DNA of 53,343 bases from JANOYC01 sp031428675 (GTDB taxonomy: Bacteria > Actinomycetota > Actinomycetes > Actinomycetales > Microbacteriaceae): positions 1-53,343 of the forward strand of contig JANOYC010000023.1 in the NCBI GenBank assembly GCA_031428675.1, in the 5' to 3' direction. The translations under genes and the position numbers were made by a program. The notes below the pieces were generated by a model. It did not search any database, was not told the DNA's origin, and was given only the letters and a program-made list of their open reading frames with translations. Of the stretch, positions 8,947 through 16,535 are shown piece by piece (position 1 is the stretch's first letter; the number at the start of each line of letters is the position of its first letter).

Positions 8947-9032
8947 GGTGTCCTTTCGGTGGGGCCGAATTTTTTCGGCGTCGACTGTGTTCCTCAAGCG
9001 GCAACCGTCGGATTCGTTCAAATCTTCCCGTG

Positions 9033-9058
9033 GTGCAGTACGCACTTTTTGGTAAGTT
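9033..9058. promoter_or_regulatory. Divergent NmrA/HxlR promoter region with inverted repeat
   Basis: GTGC(N5)GCAC at 9033-9045 is a short interrupted palindrome just upstream of TAAGTT (9053-9058), the -10 box of the leaderless hxlR-type gene. A HxlR dimer bound here could repress both genes. The operator call is inference. Confidence 0.35.
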
Positions 9059-9064
9059 AGGCAC

Positions 9065-9460
9065 ATGCAAGCATTTCTCACCGCACGTGTGGATCACGCG
9101 GCATTCACCGACGGCGTGCTCCCGGCCGCGTGCCCGAGCCGCGTCGTTCTCGACCATGTGACGAGCAAATGGGGAGTGCTGGTCATCGTGGCGTTGAGCC
9201 GCGACACACTGCGCTGGGGCGAGTTGCGCCGAGTTGTCCAAGGCGTCAGCGAGAAAATGTTGGCCCAGACGTTGCGCACGCTCGAGGCGGATGGGTTCGT
9301 TTTGCGTGATGCTCACCCGACGATCCCGCCTCGCGTCGATTACAGCCTCACCGATCGCGGTCGCGAGCTCGCCCAGTTCCTTTTGCCGTTGCTTGACTGG
9401 ATCGCAGGCAACGCCGACGAGATTCTCGACCGGCGCGACCACACGCAGGTCAGCGCGTAG
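9065..9460 (+). CDS. HxlR-family winged-helix transcriptional regulator
   Basis: 131 residues. The HxlR domain spans about 25-115: CPSRVVLDHVTSKWGVLVI is the first helix region containing the conserved cysteine (CPSR) used for redox sensing in YodB/QorR-like members, LRWGELRRVVQGVSEKMLAQ is the recognition helix, and RVDYSLTDRGREL is the wing. The ATG is 6 bases after TAAGTT, consistent with a leaderless message. It is divergent from the NmrA-like oxidoreductase, which is the likely target, together with itself. The inducing compound cannot be read from the sequence. Confidence 0.93.
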   Translation: MQAFLTARVDHAAFTDGVLPAACPSRVVLDHVTSKWGVLVIVALSRDTLRWGELRRVVQGVSEKMLAQTLRTLEADGFVLRDAHPTIPPRVDYSLTDRGRELAQFLLPLLDWIAGNADEILDRRDHTQVSA

Positions 9461-9466
9461 GTTGCG

Positions 9467-10144
9467 CTACCGCGCGAGCGCAGATGCGCGGCGCTTCACT
9501 AGTACGTGACCGCGGTCAGTCGACAGTCGCGTCCACGAACCGGCCTCGAGAATCGCGACGTCGCCAGCGCCCCCGAGGAACCCGAGACTAAGCGCAGCGA
9601 AGGCGGCACCGGCCGGCACATGCTCAAACCCGTTTACCGGTCGCCCCCACACTTCCGAGCGCACCCTGTGCACGATCTGTTCGCCCGTTCCCGCGGGGAT
9701 GGCTGCGGCGACCTCATCAATGCCCGCCTTCGCCACGGCCTCCAGGTCGGCAGCGCTCGCGGATCCGATCGGCGCCCAACCGCCCCGAGGCGGCGAGATC
9801 GACGTCCACATGATGGCGGTGCCCGCCGCTGGCAGCTCCACGGTGACCGCTCCGCCATCGTCCGCGATCGTCGATACGAGATGCGCGAGTCGCTCCAGGA
9901 TCGCTCTGACGTCGACCACCTCATCGAAGTCAGAGGTGTCGAAGAGCCCGAACGTGCGCAATCCGAGCACCGTTGGGCTCGTGTCGAGAATCCCGGCCGG
10001 GGTGAGCACGGGAACATAGACCGCGAGCACTCCGGATGCGGCGACGAGCCGCGCCCCGCCGTTCTCTATCCGTGCCGCGCGGGCGAAGTACACCTGAAGG
10101 TCTCGGAGCGCGAGCGCGTCGACGAGCGTGAACGAATGAGTCAT
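9467..10144 (-). CDS. Conserved hypothetical protein
   Basis: 225 residues from ATG 10144. The sequence has no signal peptide and no membrane segment. It alternates short beta-like stretches (RLVAASGVLAVYVPVLTP, VTVELPAAGTAIMW) with two helices around residues 85-95 and 135-150, and ends in RGHVLVKRRASALAR. I do not recognise a catalytic motif. It is convergent with hxlR (6 bases apart) and divergent from tesB with only 53 bases between start codons; a TAGTTT box lies 9 bases before its ATG, and GGAG lies between them. Codon use resembles its neighbours, so it is probably a real gene of unknown role. Confidence 0.75.
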   Translation of the reverse strand: MTHSFTLVDALALRDLQVYFARAARIENGGARLVAASGVLAVYVPVLTPAGILDTSPTVLGLRTFGLFDTSDFDEVVDVRAILERLAHLVSTIADDGGAVTVELPAAGTAIMWTSISPPRGGWAPIGSASAADLEAVAKAGIDEVAAAIPAGTGEQIVHRVRSEVWGRPVNGFEHVPAGAAFAALSLGFLGGAGDVAILEAGSWTRLSTDRGHVLVKRRASALAR

Positions 10145-10153
10145 GGATACTCC

Positions 10154-10190
10154 AAACTACCGGAGAGCGTCGACGCGGCCGCCTTAGACT
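10154..10190. promoter_or_regulatory. Back-to-back -10 boxes for the hypothetical gene and tesB
   Basis: Minus-strand TAGTTT at 10154-10159 serves the gene starting at 10144. Plus-strand TAGACT at 10185-10190 is 7 bases before the tesB ATG, predicting a leaderless tesB mRNA. Confidence 0.5.
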
Positions 10191-10197
10191 ACGAACC

Positions 10198-11085
10198 ATG
10201 AGCAGCGCTGCCCACGATCCTCTTGCATCGTTTCTCTCGGCGCTCGATCTGACCGACACGGGCGCTCGCACCCGAGAGGACATCTTCACCGGGCCCAGTC
10301 AGTGGATGCCACTCGGCCGCGTGTTCGGCGGACAGGTTCTCGCGCAATCGCTCGTCGCGGCGATGCGCACGACGAGCGATGATCGCCACGTGCATTCGAT
10401 GCATGGCTACTTTCTGCGACCCGGCAACGCAGAGCTTCCCATCACGTTCTCGGTTGATCGCATCCACGACGGCCGATCGTTCTCCACTCGTCGAACGCAG
10501 GCCTATCAGAACGGGGAGCCGATTCTCTCGATGATCGCCTCGTTCCAGGATGAGGACGAGGGCCTGGAGCATCACACGCCGATGCCGAAGGGCATCCCCG
10601 ACCCGGAGTCGTTGCCGAGCGCGAGCGAGTCCCTCGCGGGCGTCGACCACCCGATCGCCCACTACTGGGCGACGTCACGCGCGTTCGACTTGCGTCATGT
10701 GCCCTCTCCGGTGTATTTCTCGGTCGAGGGCGAGCACGTGCCTCACCAGGCGGTGTGGGTCAAGGCGATCGGCACGCTGCCTGACGATCCCGGTCTGCAT
10801 CGCGCAGCGCTCGCCTATGCGAGCGACTACAGCATCCTCGAACCGATCATGCGGGCGCACGGCATTTCCTGGGCGACTCCGGGGCTCAAGGCGGCGAGTC
10901 TCGACCACGCGATGTGGTGGCACCGATCGGGCCGAGTGGATGAATGGTTGCTTTACGTGCAGGAGTCACCGAACGCCATCGGCGGGCGTGGTCTTGCGCT
11001 TGGGCGCATCTACAATCGCGCAGGGCAGCTGCTCGCGAGCGTTGCCCAAGAAGGTATGGTGCGCGTGCCTCGCGGCCCGCGTTAG
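10198..11085 (+). CDS. tesB: Acyl-CoA thioesterase II
   Basis: 295 residues with the double hotdog fold of TesB. It hydrolyses medium- and long-chain acyl-CoA to free acid and CoA in the cytoplasm. The first hotdog has RVFGGQVLAQSLVAAMRT and VHSMHGYFLRPG; the second has GLKAASLDHAMWWHRSGRVD followed by EWLLY, where the Asp of SLDHAMW is the catalytic acid of the family, and GRGLALGRIYNRAGQLLASV is the closing strand with the conserved Gln. The 3' end overlaps the convergent thioesterase gene by 4 bases. Confidence 0.95.
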   Translation: MSSAAHDPLASFLSALDLTDTGARTREDIFTGPSQWMPLGRVFGGQVLAQSLVAAMRTTSDDRHVHSMHGYFLRPGNAELPITFSVDRIHDGRSFSTRRTQAYQNGEPILSMIASFQDEDEGLEHHTPMPKGIPDPESLPSASESLAGVDHPIAHYWATSRAFDLRHVPSPVYFSVEGEHVPHQAVWVKAIGTLPDDPGLHRAALAYASDYSILEPIMRAHGISWATPGLKAASLDHAMWWHRSGRVDEWLLYVQESPNAIGGRGLALGRIYNRAGQLLASVAQEGMVRVPRGPR

Positions 11086-11555
11086 TCGCGTTTGGCGAAT
11101 TTGACCGGCTCGCCCAGGTATGGCGACCACAGGGTTCGCAGTTCGTCGCCTATTCGCTGCGGGCGCCCGGTGCTCGCCGTGACCATCACGAGCGTCGTCG
11201 CCGCTCGCACGAAGAGAGCGCGCGGCGTCACGCTGGCCGGTGAATACACCTCGTAGCAGATCTCCAAGCTCGCGCCCCCCATGCGGCCGATCCACATCTC
11301 AATGTCGATCGGCGCCCGCATGTATGGGATCGGCGCCAGGTATTCGATCTCCTGGCGCGCGATCAAGCTGATGTGCTCCGCGCCCGGACGCGCATCCAAC
11401 ACCGCCGTCGCTTGCGCGGCGGAACCGTCATCCGATGCCCAGAAGGCCTGGATGCGCGCTTCTTCAAGAATCCGGAACATCTCCGCGTTGTTGACGTGCG
11501 CATACGCGTCGAAATCCGACCAGCGAAGCGGAATCGCGACGTGAATGCGCGACAT
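11082..11555 (-). CDS. 4HBT single-hotdog acyl-CoA thioesterase (YbgC/FadM-like)
   Basis: 157 residues. RWSDFDAYAHVNNAEMFRIL is the signature of the 4-hydroxybenzoyl-CoA thioesterase family, with the active-site Asp and the HVNN motif; the long helix and IEYLAPIPYMR strand follow. It should hydrolyse a short or medium acyl-CoA. Its ATG overlaps the ettA stop (TGATG at 11553-11557), so it is translationally coupled to ettA; the mycobacterial Rv2475c/Rv2477c neighbourhood has the same two families close together, as I recall. It is convergent with tesB with a 4-base overlap, an odd pairing of two thioesterases with different folds. Confidence 0.9.
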   Translation of the reverse strand: MSRIHVAIPLRWSDFDAYAHVNNAEMFRILEEARIQAFWASDDGSAAQATAVLDARPGAEHISLIARQEIEYLAPIPYMRAPIDIEMWIGRMGGASLEICYEVYSPASVTPRALFVRAATTLVMVTASTGRPQRIGDELRTLWSPYLGEPVKFAKRD

Positions 11556-13237
11556 CAGCTGCGCGTGAGCTTGCGGTGCGTAGAGCGGTGCGGCTTCGCG
11601 GCGTCGGGGCCGAGCCGTTCAACCTTGTTCTCCTCATAGGCTTCAAAGTTGCCTTCGAACCAGTACCAGTTTGCCGGGTTCTCGTCAGTACCTTCGTAGG
11701 CGAGGATGTGCGTGGCGATGCGATCGAGGAACCACCTGTCGTGGGTGATCACCACCGCGCAACCGGGAAACTCGAGCAGTGCGTTTTCGAGGCTCCCGAG
11801 GGTCTCGACGTCGAGGTCGTTGGTCGGTTCGTCGAGCAGGAGGAGGTTTCCGCCCTGCTTGAGGGTGAGCGCCAAGTTCAGCCGGTTGCGCTCACCTCCG
11901 GAGAGCACCCCGGCCTTCTTCTGCTGGTCGGGGCCCTTGAAGCCGAACTGCGACACGTAGGCGCGCGACGGAATTTCGGTCTTGCCCACGGTGATGTAGT
12001 CGTGTCCGTTGGACACGACCTCCCACAGGGTCTTGTTCGGATCGATCCCGCCGCGCGATTGATCGACGTAGGAGATGTCGACGGTTTCGCCGACCTTCAG
12101 GTCACCACCGTCGAGGGGTTCGAGTCCGACGATGGTCTTGAAGAGCGTGGTCTTACCGACACCATTGGGGCCGATTACGCCGACGATTCCGTTACGCGGG
12201 AGGGTAAAGCTCAGCCCGTCGATGAGGGTTCGATCGCCGAAGCCCTTCTCGAGCTTGGTCGCGTCTATCACTTGAGATCCGAGGCGCGGGCCCACGGGGA
12301 TCACGATTTCTTCGAAGTCGAGCTTTCTCGTCTTCTCCGCCTCGGATGCCATCTCCTCGTACCGCGCGAGTCGAGCCTTGGACTTCGCCTGGCGCCCCTT
12401 CGCGTTCGATCGCACCCACTCGAGTTCGCCCGCGAGGCGCTTGGCGAGCTTGGCGTCTTTCTTGCCCTGAACCTCGAGACGCTGTGACTTCTTCTCGAGG
12501 TAGGTGGAGTAGTTACCCTCGTAAGGGTAGAGACGGCCGCGATCGACCTCGGCAATCCACTCGGCGACGTGGTCGAGGAAGTACCGATCGTGGGTCACGG
12601 CGAGAACAGCGCCGTGGTACTGCGCAAGGTGCTGCTCAAGCCACAGCACGCTCTCGGCGTCCAAGTGGTTGGTGGGCTCGTCGAGGAGCAGCAGGTCGGG
12701 CTTCTGCAGGAGCAGTTTGGTCAGCGCAACGCGCCGCTTCTCACCGCCCGAGAGGTTCGCGACCGTGGAATCACCGGGCGGAGTGCGCAGGGCATCCATC
12801 GCCTGTTCGAGCTGGGAATCAAGGTCCCACGCGTCGGCGGCATCGATGGCTTCCTGGAGTACCCCCATCTCGGCAAGGAGCGCATCGAAATCGGCATCGG
12901 GGTCGGCCATCGCGGCGGAGATCTCGTTGAAGCGGTCGACCTTGCCCTTGATTTCGCCGACGCCCTCCTGCACGTTTTCCAGCACAGTCTTGGATTCGTC
13001 GAGCTCCGGCTCCTGCATGAGAATGCCGACAGTGAATCCCGGCGTGAGTTTCGCCTCGCCGTTGCTCGGCGTGTCGAGGCCCGCCATGATCTTCAAGATG
13101 GTGGATTTACCCGCACCGTTGGGCCCGACCACGCCGATTTTGGCACCGGGGAGGAAGGCCATCGTTACGTCGTCGAGAATGAGCTTGTCACCGACCGCTT
13201 TGCGGGCGCGGACCATCGAGTAAATGTATTCGGCCAT
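11555..13237 (-). CDS. ettA: Energy-dependent translational throttle protein EttA (ABC-F)
   Basis: 560 residues with two ATP-binding cassettes and no membrane domain. Cassette 1 has GPNGAGKST, the LSGGEKRRVALTKLL signature and LLLLDEPTNHLD; cassette 2 has GPNGVGKTT, LSGGERNRLNLALTL and LLLLDEPTNDLD. The linker between them is charged and Arg/Lys-rich and carries the arm insertion, as in EttA, which binds the ribosomal E site and gates the first elongation step according to ATP/ADP level. The start ATG is 6 bases after TAGACT (leaderless). It leads a two-gene operon with the 4HBT thioesterase. Confidence 0.96.
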   Translation of the reverse strand: MAEYIYSMVRARKAVGDKLILDDVTMAFLPGAKIGVVGPNGAGKSTILKIMAGLDTPSNGEAKLTPGFTVGILMQEPELDESKTVLENVQEGVGEIKGKVDRFNEISAAMADPDADFDALLAEMGVLQEAIDAADAWDLDSQLEQAMDALRTPPGDSTVANLSGGEKRRVALTKLLLQKPDLLLLDEPTNHLDAESVLWLEQHLAQYHGAVLAVTHDRYFLDHVAEWIAEVDRGRLYPYEGNYSTYLEKKSQRLEVQGKKDAKLAKRLAGELEWVRSNAKGRQAKSKARLARYEEMASEAEKTRKLDFEEIVIPVGPRLGSQVIDATKLEKGFGDRTLIDGLSFTLPRNGIVGVIGPNGVGKTTLFKTIVGLEPLDGGDLKVGETVDISYVDQSRGGIDPNKTLWEVVSNGHDYITVGKTEIPSRAYVSQFGFKGPDQQKKAGVLSGGERNRLNLALTLKQGGNLLLLDEPTNDLDVETLGSLENALLEFPGCAVVITHDRWFLDRIATHILAYEGTDENPANWYWFEGNFEAYEENKVERLGPDAAKPHRSTHRKLTRS

Positions 13238-13243
13238 CGCTCC

Positions 13244-13249
13244 AGTCTA
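13244..13249 (-). promoter_or_regulatory. -10 box (TAGACT) of leaderless ettA promoter
   Basis: TAGACT on the minus strand with 6 bases to the ettA ATG. The same hexamer and spacing recur at DUF6993, mnmA, tesB, orn and amylosucrase. Confidence 0.6.
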
Positions 13250-13289
13250 CGGAACCGTGTGCCACGCCCGCGCCGAGGGGGCGGCAGTA

Positions 13290-13317
13290 TTCACCAGTCG
13301 ATATTTCACCAGTCGAT
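13290..13317. repeat. Tandem 13-bp duplication at the 3' end of the DUF6993 gene
   Basis: TTCACCAGTCGAT occurs at 13290-13302 and again at 13305-13317, period 15. The second copy encodes the last codons (IDW-stop) of the lipoprotein gene; the first is an untranslated copy just downstream. Confidence 0.7.
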
Positions 13318-13818
13318 GGAACGGGTGACGCCGACGAGGCACCGGCCTGTTCCGAGCACCGGCGCGACGATGCTCGAGTAGCCGCTCGTGCCCACCTGGC
13401 CGACGAGACATTGATCTCCCAACCGAACCGAGAACTGCACCGCGTCGGCGTCGAGGCCAACGGCGGTCTTGTCTGGGGTGACCTCCATGTCGGCACGAGG
13501 AAAGCCCGATTCGACCAGCCGGTCGATGATCGCCCGGCCGTCGGGCTCCGTGTTGTCGTTGAACAGCGCGGAAATCACGGCATCGAAGTAGTCGGCGTTG
13601 CCCGCAGCCCCCGCCGCCGGATCGAAAGCAGCCGGTGCGGGAGTGGACGTCGCGGTCGATGATGGCAGGAGCGTGTCTGTTGCGCCAGGCTCACGCGACG
13701 TGCCCGGCGAGGGCTCCGCTGTGCACCCGACCAGGGCAATCGCAGCGACGACAGCCATCGCGACGATCGCGACGGTTCGACGTCGAATGCCCCTCCCGAC
13801 CACTTCCGCTGAACCCAC
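13306..13818 (-). CDS. Putative lipoprotein, DUF6993-like
   Basis: 170 residues. A basic N-terminus (RGIRRR) and hydrophobic core end in ALVGC, a lipobox, so it should be a membrane-anchored lipoprotein after cleavage before the cysteine. A Pro/Thr/Ser/Ala linker (about 34-75) leads to a small domain with two cysteines (DQCLVGQ and GRCLVG) and the ending VTRSIDW. This tail pattern is one I associate with DUF6993 of Microbacteriaceae; the name is recalled, not searched. The GTG start is 6 bases after TAGACT (13825-13830), so it has its own leaderless promoter although it follows the ssb-like gene on the same strand. Confidence 0.8.
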   Translation of the reverse strand: MGSAEVVGRGIRRRTVAIVAMAVVAAIALVGCTAEPSPGTSREPGATDTLLPSSTATSTPAPAAFDPAAGAAGNADYFDAVISALFNDNTEPDGRAIIDRLVESGFPRADMEVTPDKTAVGLDADAVQFSVRLGDQCLVGQVGTSGYSSIVAPVLGTGRCLVGVTRSIDW

Positions 13819-13838
13819 CGCCTCAGTCTAAGTCGCTG

Positions 13839-14366
13839 TCAGAACGGAACAGCGAGAGCGTCGGCCGTCGTGGGCACGACTCCACTGGCGTCGACCATCA
13901 CAAGGCGCTCCGCGGCGGTATCGGGAACGCTACCGCCGGGCGTGGGTGCCTCGGGCGCGAAGGAATCGGCCGCTGGTGCTTCGCCGGAGGTGGCCTCCGC
14001 TGCCGCACGCTGTGGGCTTCGAGCGAAAGCCGAGGTGCCGAAGAGGAGGTCGTGGCCCATGGCCTCCGCCTCGATCTCGACCGTGGTTCCGACGCGCTCG
14101 CCCGTCTCCCACTCACGGATGCGCAACCGGCCGGTGACGACCACCCGATCGCCCTTCTTCACGGAGGAGTTCGCGTTGAGCGCGAGTTGTCTGAACGCGG
14201 TGACCGTGAACCAGTTCGATTCGCCGTCGATCCACTTTGACGTGGCTCGGTCGAATCGACGCTGGGTCGAGACGAGCCGGAAGCTCGTGATCGGTAGCGC
14301 ATCCGAAGTCATGAGGTGTCGCGGCGGGGTTGCCACGAGTCCCGAAATGGTGATGACGTCTGCCAT
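13839..14366 (-). CDS. Single-stranded DNA-binding protein (SSB-like, Rv2478c type)
   Basis: 175 residues from ATG 14366, preceded by GGGAA. The OB fold occupies about 1-115: ISGLVATPPRHL, ITSFRLVSTQRRFDR, NWFTVTAFRQLALN and KKGDRVVVTGRLRIREWE are the SSB strands. The tail is Ala/Pro/Ser-rich and ends VPTTADALAVPF, with a terminal proline-phenylalanine but without the acidic DDDIPF tip of a canonical SSB. It is therefore more likely the actinobacterial SSB paralogue than the essential replicative SSB. The gene sits just upstream of ettA-containing DNA, as ssb-like Rv2478c does in mycobacteria, from memory. The open frame extends to 14441 without a supported start. Confidence 0.9.
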   Translation of the reverse strand: MADVITISGLVATPPRHLMTSDALPITSFRLVSTQRRFDRATSKWIDGESNWFTVTAFRQLALNANSSVKKGDRVVVTGRLRIREWETGERVGTTVEIEAEAMGHDLLFGTSAFARSPQRAAAEATSGEAPAADSFAPEAPTPGGSVPDTAAERLVMVDASGVVPTTADALAVPF

Positions 14367-14410
14367 GGAGTTCCCGTCTTTTAAGGGCGCGCACGCCGCA
14401 TCGAAGTGGC

Positions 14411-14454
14411 GGATCCCGGGGCCGTGACGTGCCGGGAGCACCGCTCCGGGATCC
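14411..14454. terminator. Inverted repeat, possible terminator upstream of the ssb-like gene
   Basis: GGATCCCGG (14411-14419) pairs with CCGGGATCC (14446-14454); the 26-base loop itself contains CCGGGAGC/GCTCCGG. It lies between the small gene at 14580 and the ssb-like start, so it could end minus-strand transcripts. No T tract. Confidence 0.4.
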
Positions 14455-14579
14455 GTTATTCGAGTGTGACGCCGCGCTTCATCAGCGGGAGGGGTGAGCG
14501 CTCCGCCGGGGGCAAAGATCCTCGTGCAGCGCGTTGGGGAGGACTCGTGGTCGAACGCGCAGGGGGATGCGTGAACGGT

Positions 14580-14807
14580 TCAGTGTTCGCGGAACTCCGG
14601 GAAGTCACTTCCCGGCAGCAACGCTGCGTGCAACGCGTGCTTTGCGACATCCAACGACGGATAGGTACCGCGGTACTCGTCGTCGTTCAGCAGCTTCATC
14701 GCGTATTCGCCGCCGATCTTGTGAATAGTTCCGAGCGCTCCGGCCGGGCCGAATGCGACCCACGCCTGGCTGACGTCTCCGCGGCTCGTGGTTGTCTCAT
14801 TGCTCAT
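14580..14807 (-). CDS. Small conserved hypothetical protein
   Basis: 75 residues from ATG 14807. The peptide reads as a compact soluble protein with VAFGPAGALGTIHKIGGEYA followed by an acidic LLNDDEYRGTYPSLDVAKHA segment and a helical end. No signal peptide, membrane segment or metal site is seen. A TAGGAA hexamer 7 bases before the ATG resembles the leaderless promoters of neighbouring genes. An upstream ATG at 14852 in the same frame is less likely because it lies before that box. I do not recognise the family; the codon pattern and clean boundaries support a real gene downstream of msrA. Confidence 0.65.
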   Translation of the reverse strand: MSNETTTSRGDVSQAWVAFGPAGALGTIHKIGGEYAMKLLNDDEYRGTYPSLDVAKHALHAALLPGSDFPEFREH

Positions 14808-14871
14808 CGTCGAGTTCCTAACGGTTGCCTCACGGCGGCTGAGCCGCCCCACTTACTGAGTACGAGCCAGC

Positions 14872-15399
14872 CTACGCCGCGCTGATGTACGCAGAAAAGG
14901 ACTTGCGCACTTTGTTCACCTTGGGCAAGGCAACCGCCAGGCAGTACCCCTGTCCTGGGTTCTTCGCGAAGAAATCTTGGTGGTAGTCCTCGGCGACGTA
15001 GTACTCGCCGAGCGGCTCGATCTCGGTCACTATGGTTCCGTCCCAGTAGTCGGCGGCGCGGTCACGCGCTGCCTCGAAGAGCGCCTTCTGCTCGTCGTCG
15101 GCGTAGTACATGCCGGATCGGTACTGCGTGCCGACGTCGTTGCCCTGGCGATTGAGCTGGCGAGGGTCGTGCAACGTGAAGAACACGTCAAGGATCACGT
15201 CGGCGGGAATCGTCCCTTCATCGAACGTCACGGCCACGGCCTCGGCGTGGCCGGTTCGTCCGGTGCACACCTGCTCATATGTCGGGTCGACCATCTGGCC
15301 CGCGGTATAGCCAGAAACCACATCGGTGACGCCCCGAAGGGTGCGATAGACGGCGTCAAGACACCAGAAGCAACCACCGGCGAGAACGAATGTGCGCAT
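14872..15399 (-). CDS. msrA: Peptide methionine sulfoxide reductase MsrA
   Basis: 175 residues. It reduces methionine-S-sulfoxide in proteins and free methionine. The catalytic GCFW motif is at the N-terminus (AGGCFWCLDAVYRTLRG), followed by SGYTAGQMVDPTYEQVCTGR and the HDPRQLNRQGNDVGTQYRS block that forms the substrate pocket. The resolving-cysteine region ends with NPGQGYCLAVALPKVNKVRK. The start ATG 15399 is 7 bases after TAGGAT (15407-15412), so the longer frame to 15468 is rejected. Monocistronic or co-transcribed with the small gene downstream. Confidence 0.96.
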   Translation of the reverse strand: MRTFVLAGGCFWCLDAVYRTLRGVTDVVSGYTAGQMVDPTYEQVCTGRTGHAEAVAVTFDEGTIPADVILDVFFTLHDPRQLNRQGNDVGTQYRSGMYYADDEQKALFEAARDRAADYWDGTIVTEIEPLGEYYVAEDYHQDFFAKNPGQGYCLAVALPKVNKVRKSFSAYISAA

Positions 15400-15525
15400 G
15401 GTGGTGATCCTAACTTTCACGAATGGTGGCCTGCTGGGCGTTCGGTGGGAACGCCGGATTGCGCACATCCGGGATTACCGCCGGCAAAGTCGGCCGGTGT
15501 CATGGTGCGTCGTAGGGTTAGGGTC

Positions 15526-16533
15526 ATGCCCTACGACGCACGGTCTGAACGCTACGAATCCACTCAGTACTCCCGAATCGGTCGAAGCGGGCTGAAGCTG
15601 CCCCGAGTCTCACTCGGTCTGTGGAACAACTTCGGCAACGATCGCACGCTCGAAGGGCAGCGGGCGATCCTGCGCCGCGCCTTCGACCTCGGAGTCACGC
15701 ACTTCGACCTGGCCAACAACTACGGGCCACCGGACGGCTCTGCCGAGTCGAACTTCGGACGAATCTTCGCGGAAGACTTTCGCCCCTACCGCGACGAAAT
15801 CGTGATCTCGAGCAAGGCGGGCTACTACATGTGGCCGGGCCCGTACGGCGAGTGGGGATCACGCAAATACCTTCTGTCGTCGCTCGACCAGTCGCTGCAG
15901 CGGATCGGGGTCGACTATGTCGACATCTTCTACTCGCACCGCCCCGACCCGGACACCCCCATCGAAGAGACGATGGGTGCGCTGGCCACCGCGGTCACGT
16001 CGGGTAAGGCGCTGTATGCGGGCATCTCCAACTACAACCCGGAACAGACGATCGCTGCCCACGCCGCGCTGGCCGAGCACAAGATCCCGCTGTTGATCCA
16101 TCAACCGCGTTACAACATGTTCGACCGCACCATCGAAGCCGGCCTCTTCTCCACGCTCGACGAACTCGGGATGGGGAGCATCGTGTTCTCACCGCTCGCG
16201 CAAGGCCTGCTCACCGATCGGTACATCGACGGCACGATCCCTGCCGGCTCCCGCGCATCCGAAGGTCGGTGGCTGCACCCCGGTGATGTGGGCGACGCCT
16301 ACCTCGGCCGGGCTCGCGCCCTGACCGAAATTGCACGCGAACGCGGCCAGAGCCTCGCTCAGCTCGCCATCTCCTGGGTGCTTCGCCACCCTCAGGTGAC
16401 CTCGGCGCTTATCGGCGCTAGCAGTGTCGGCCAGCTCGAGAACAACCTCGCCGCGGTCGACGCTCCGGCTCTCACTGCTGAGGAGGTCAGGGCGATCGAG
16501 CCGTTCGCGGTGCACGGCACACAGCTGCGCTAG
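15526..16533 (+). CDS. Aldo/keto reductase (YghZ / L-glyceraldehyde 3-phosphate reductase type)
   Basis: 335 residues. NADPH-dependent aldehyde reductase of the AKR14-like group. The TIM barrel shows the catalytic tetrad: Asp and Tyr in THFDLANNYGPPDGSAE, Lys in VISSKAGYYMWPGPYG, His in DIFYSHRPDPDTP. The loop MWPGPYGEWGSRKYL is characteristic of YghZ-like enzymes that reduce L-glyceraldehyde 3-phosphate and methylglyoxal. The ATG is 7 bases after TAGGGT (15513-15518), which rules out the long upstream frame. It sits 2 bases before an EamA permease and is likely co-transcribed with it. Confidence 0.93.
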   Translation: MPYDARSERYESTQYSRIGRSGLKLPRVSLGLWNNFGNDRTLEGQRAILRRAFDLGVTHFDLANNYGPPDGSAESNFGRIFAEDFRPYRDEIVISSKAGYYMWPGPYGEWGSRKYLLSSLDQSLQRIGVDYVDIFYSHRPDPDTPIEETMGALATAVTSGKALYAGISNYNPEQTIAAHAALAEHKIPLLIHQPRYNMFDRTIEAGLFSTLDELGMGSIVFSPLAQGLLTDRYIDGTIPAGSRASEGRWLHPGDVGDAYLGRARALTEIARERGQSLAQLAISWVLRHPQVTSALIGASSVGQLENNLAAVDAPALTAEEVRAIEPFAVHGTQLR

Positions 16534-16535
16534 GA

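Noticed and set aside
14406..14885. 159-codon plus-strand frame between ssb-like gene and msrA
   Set aside because: It is antisense of the 75-residue gene and contains an inverted repeat; no ribosome site or promoter at its start.
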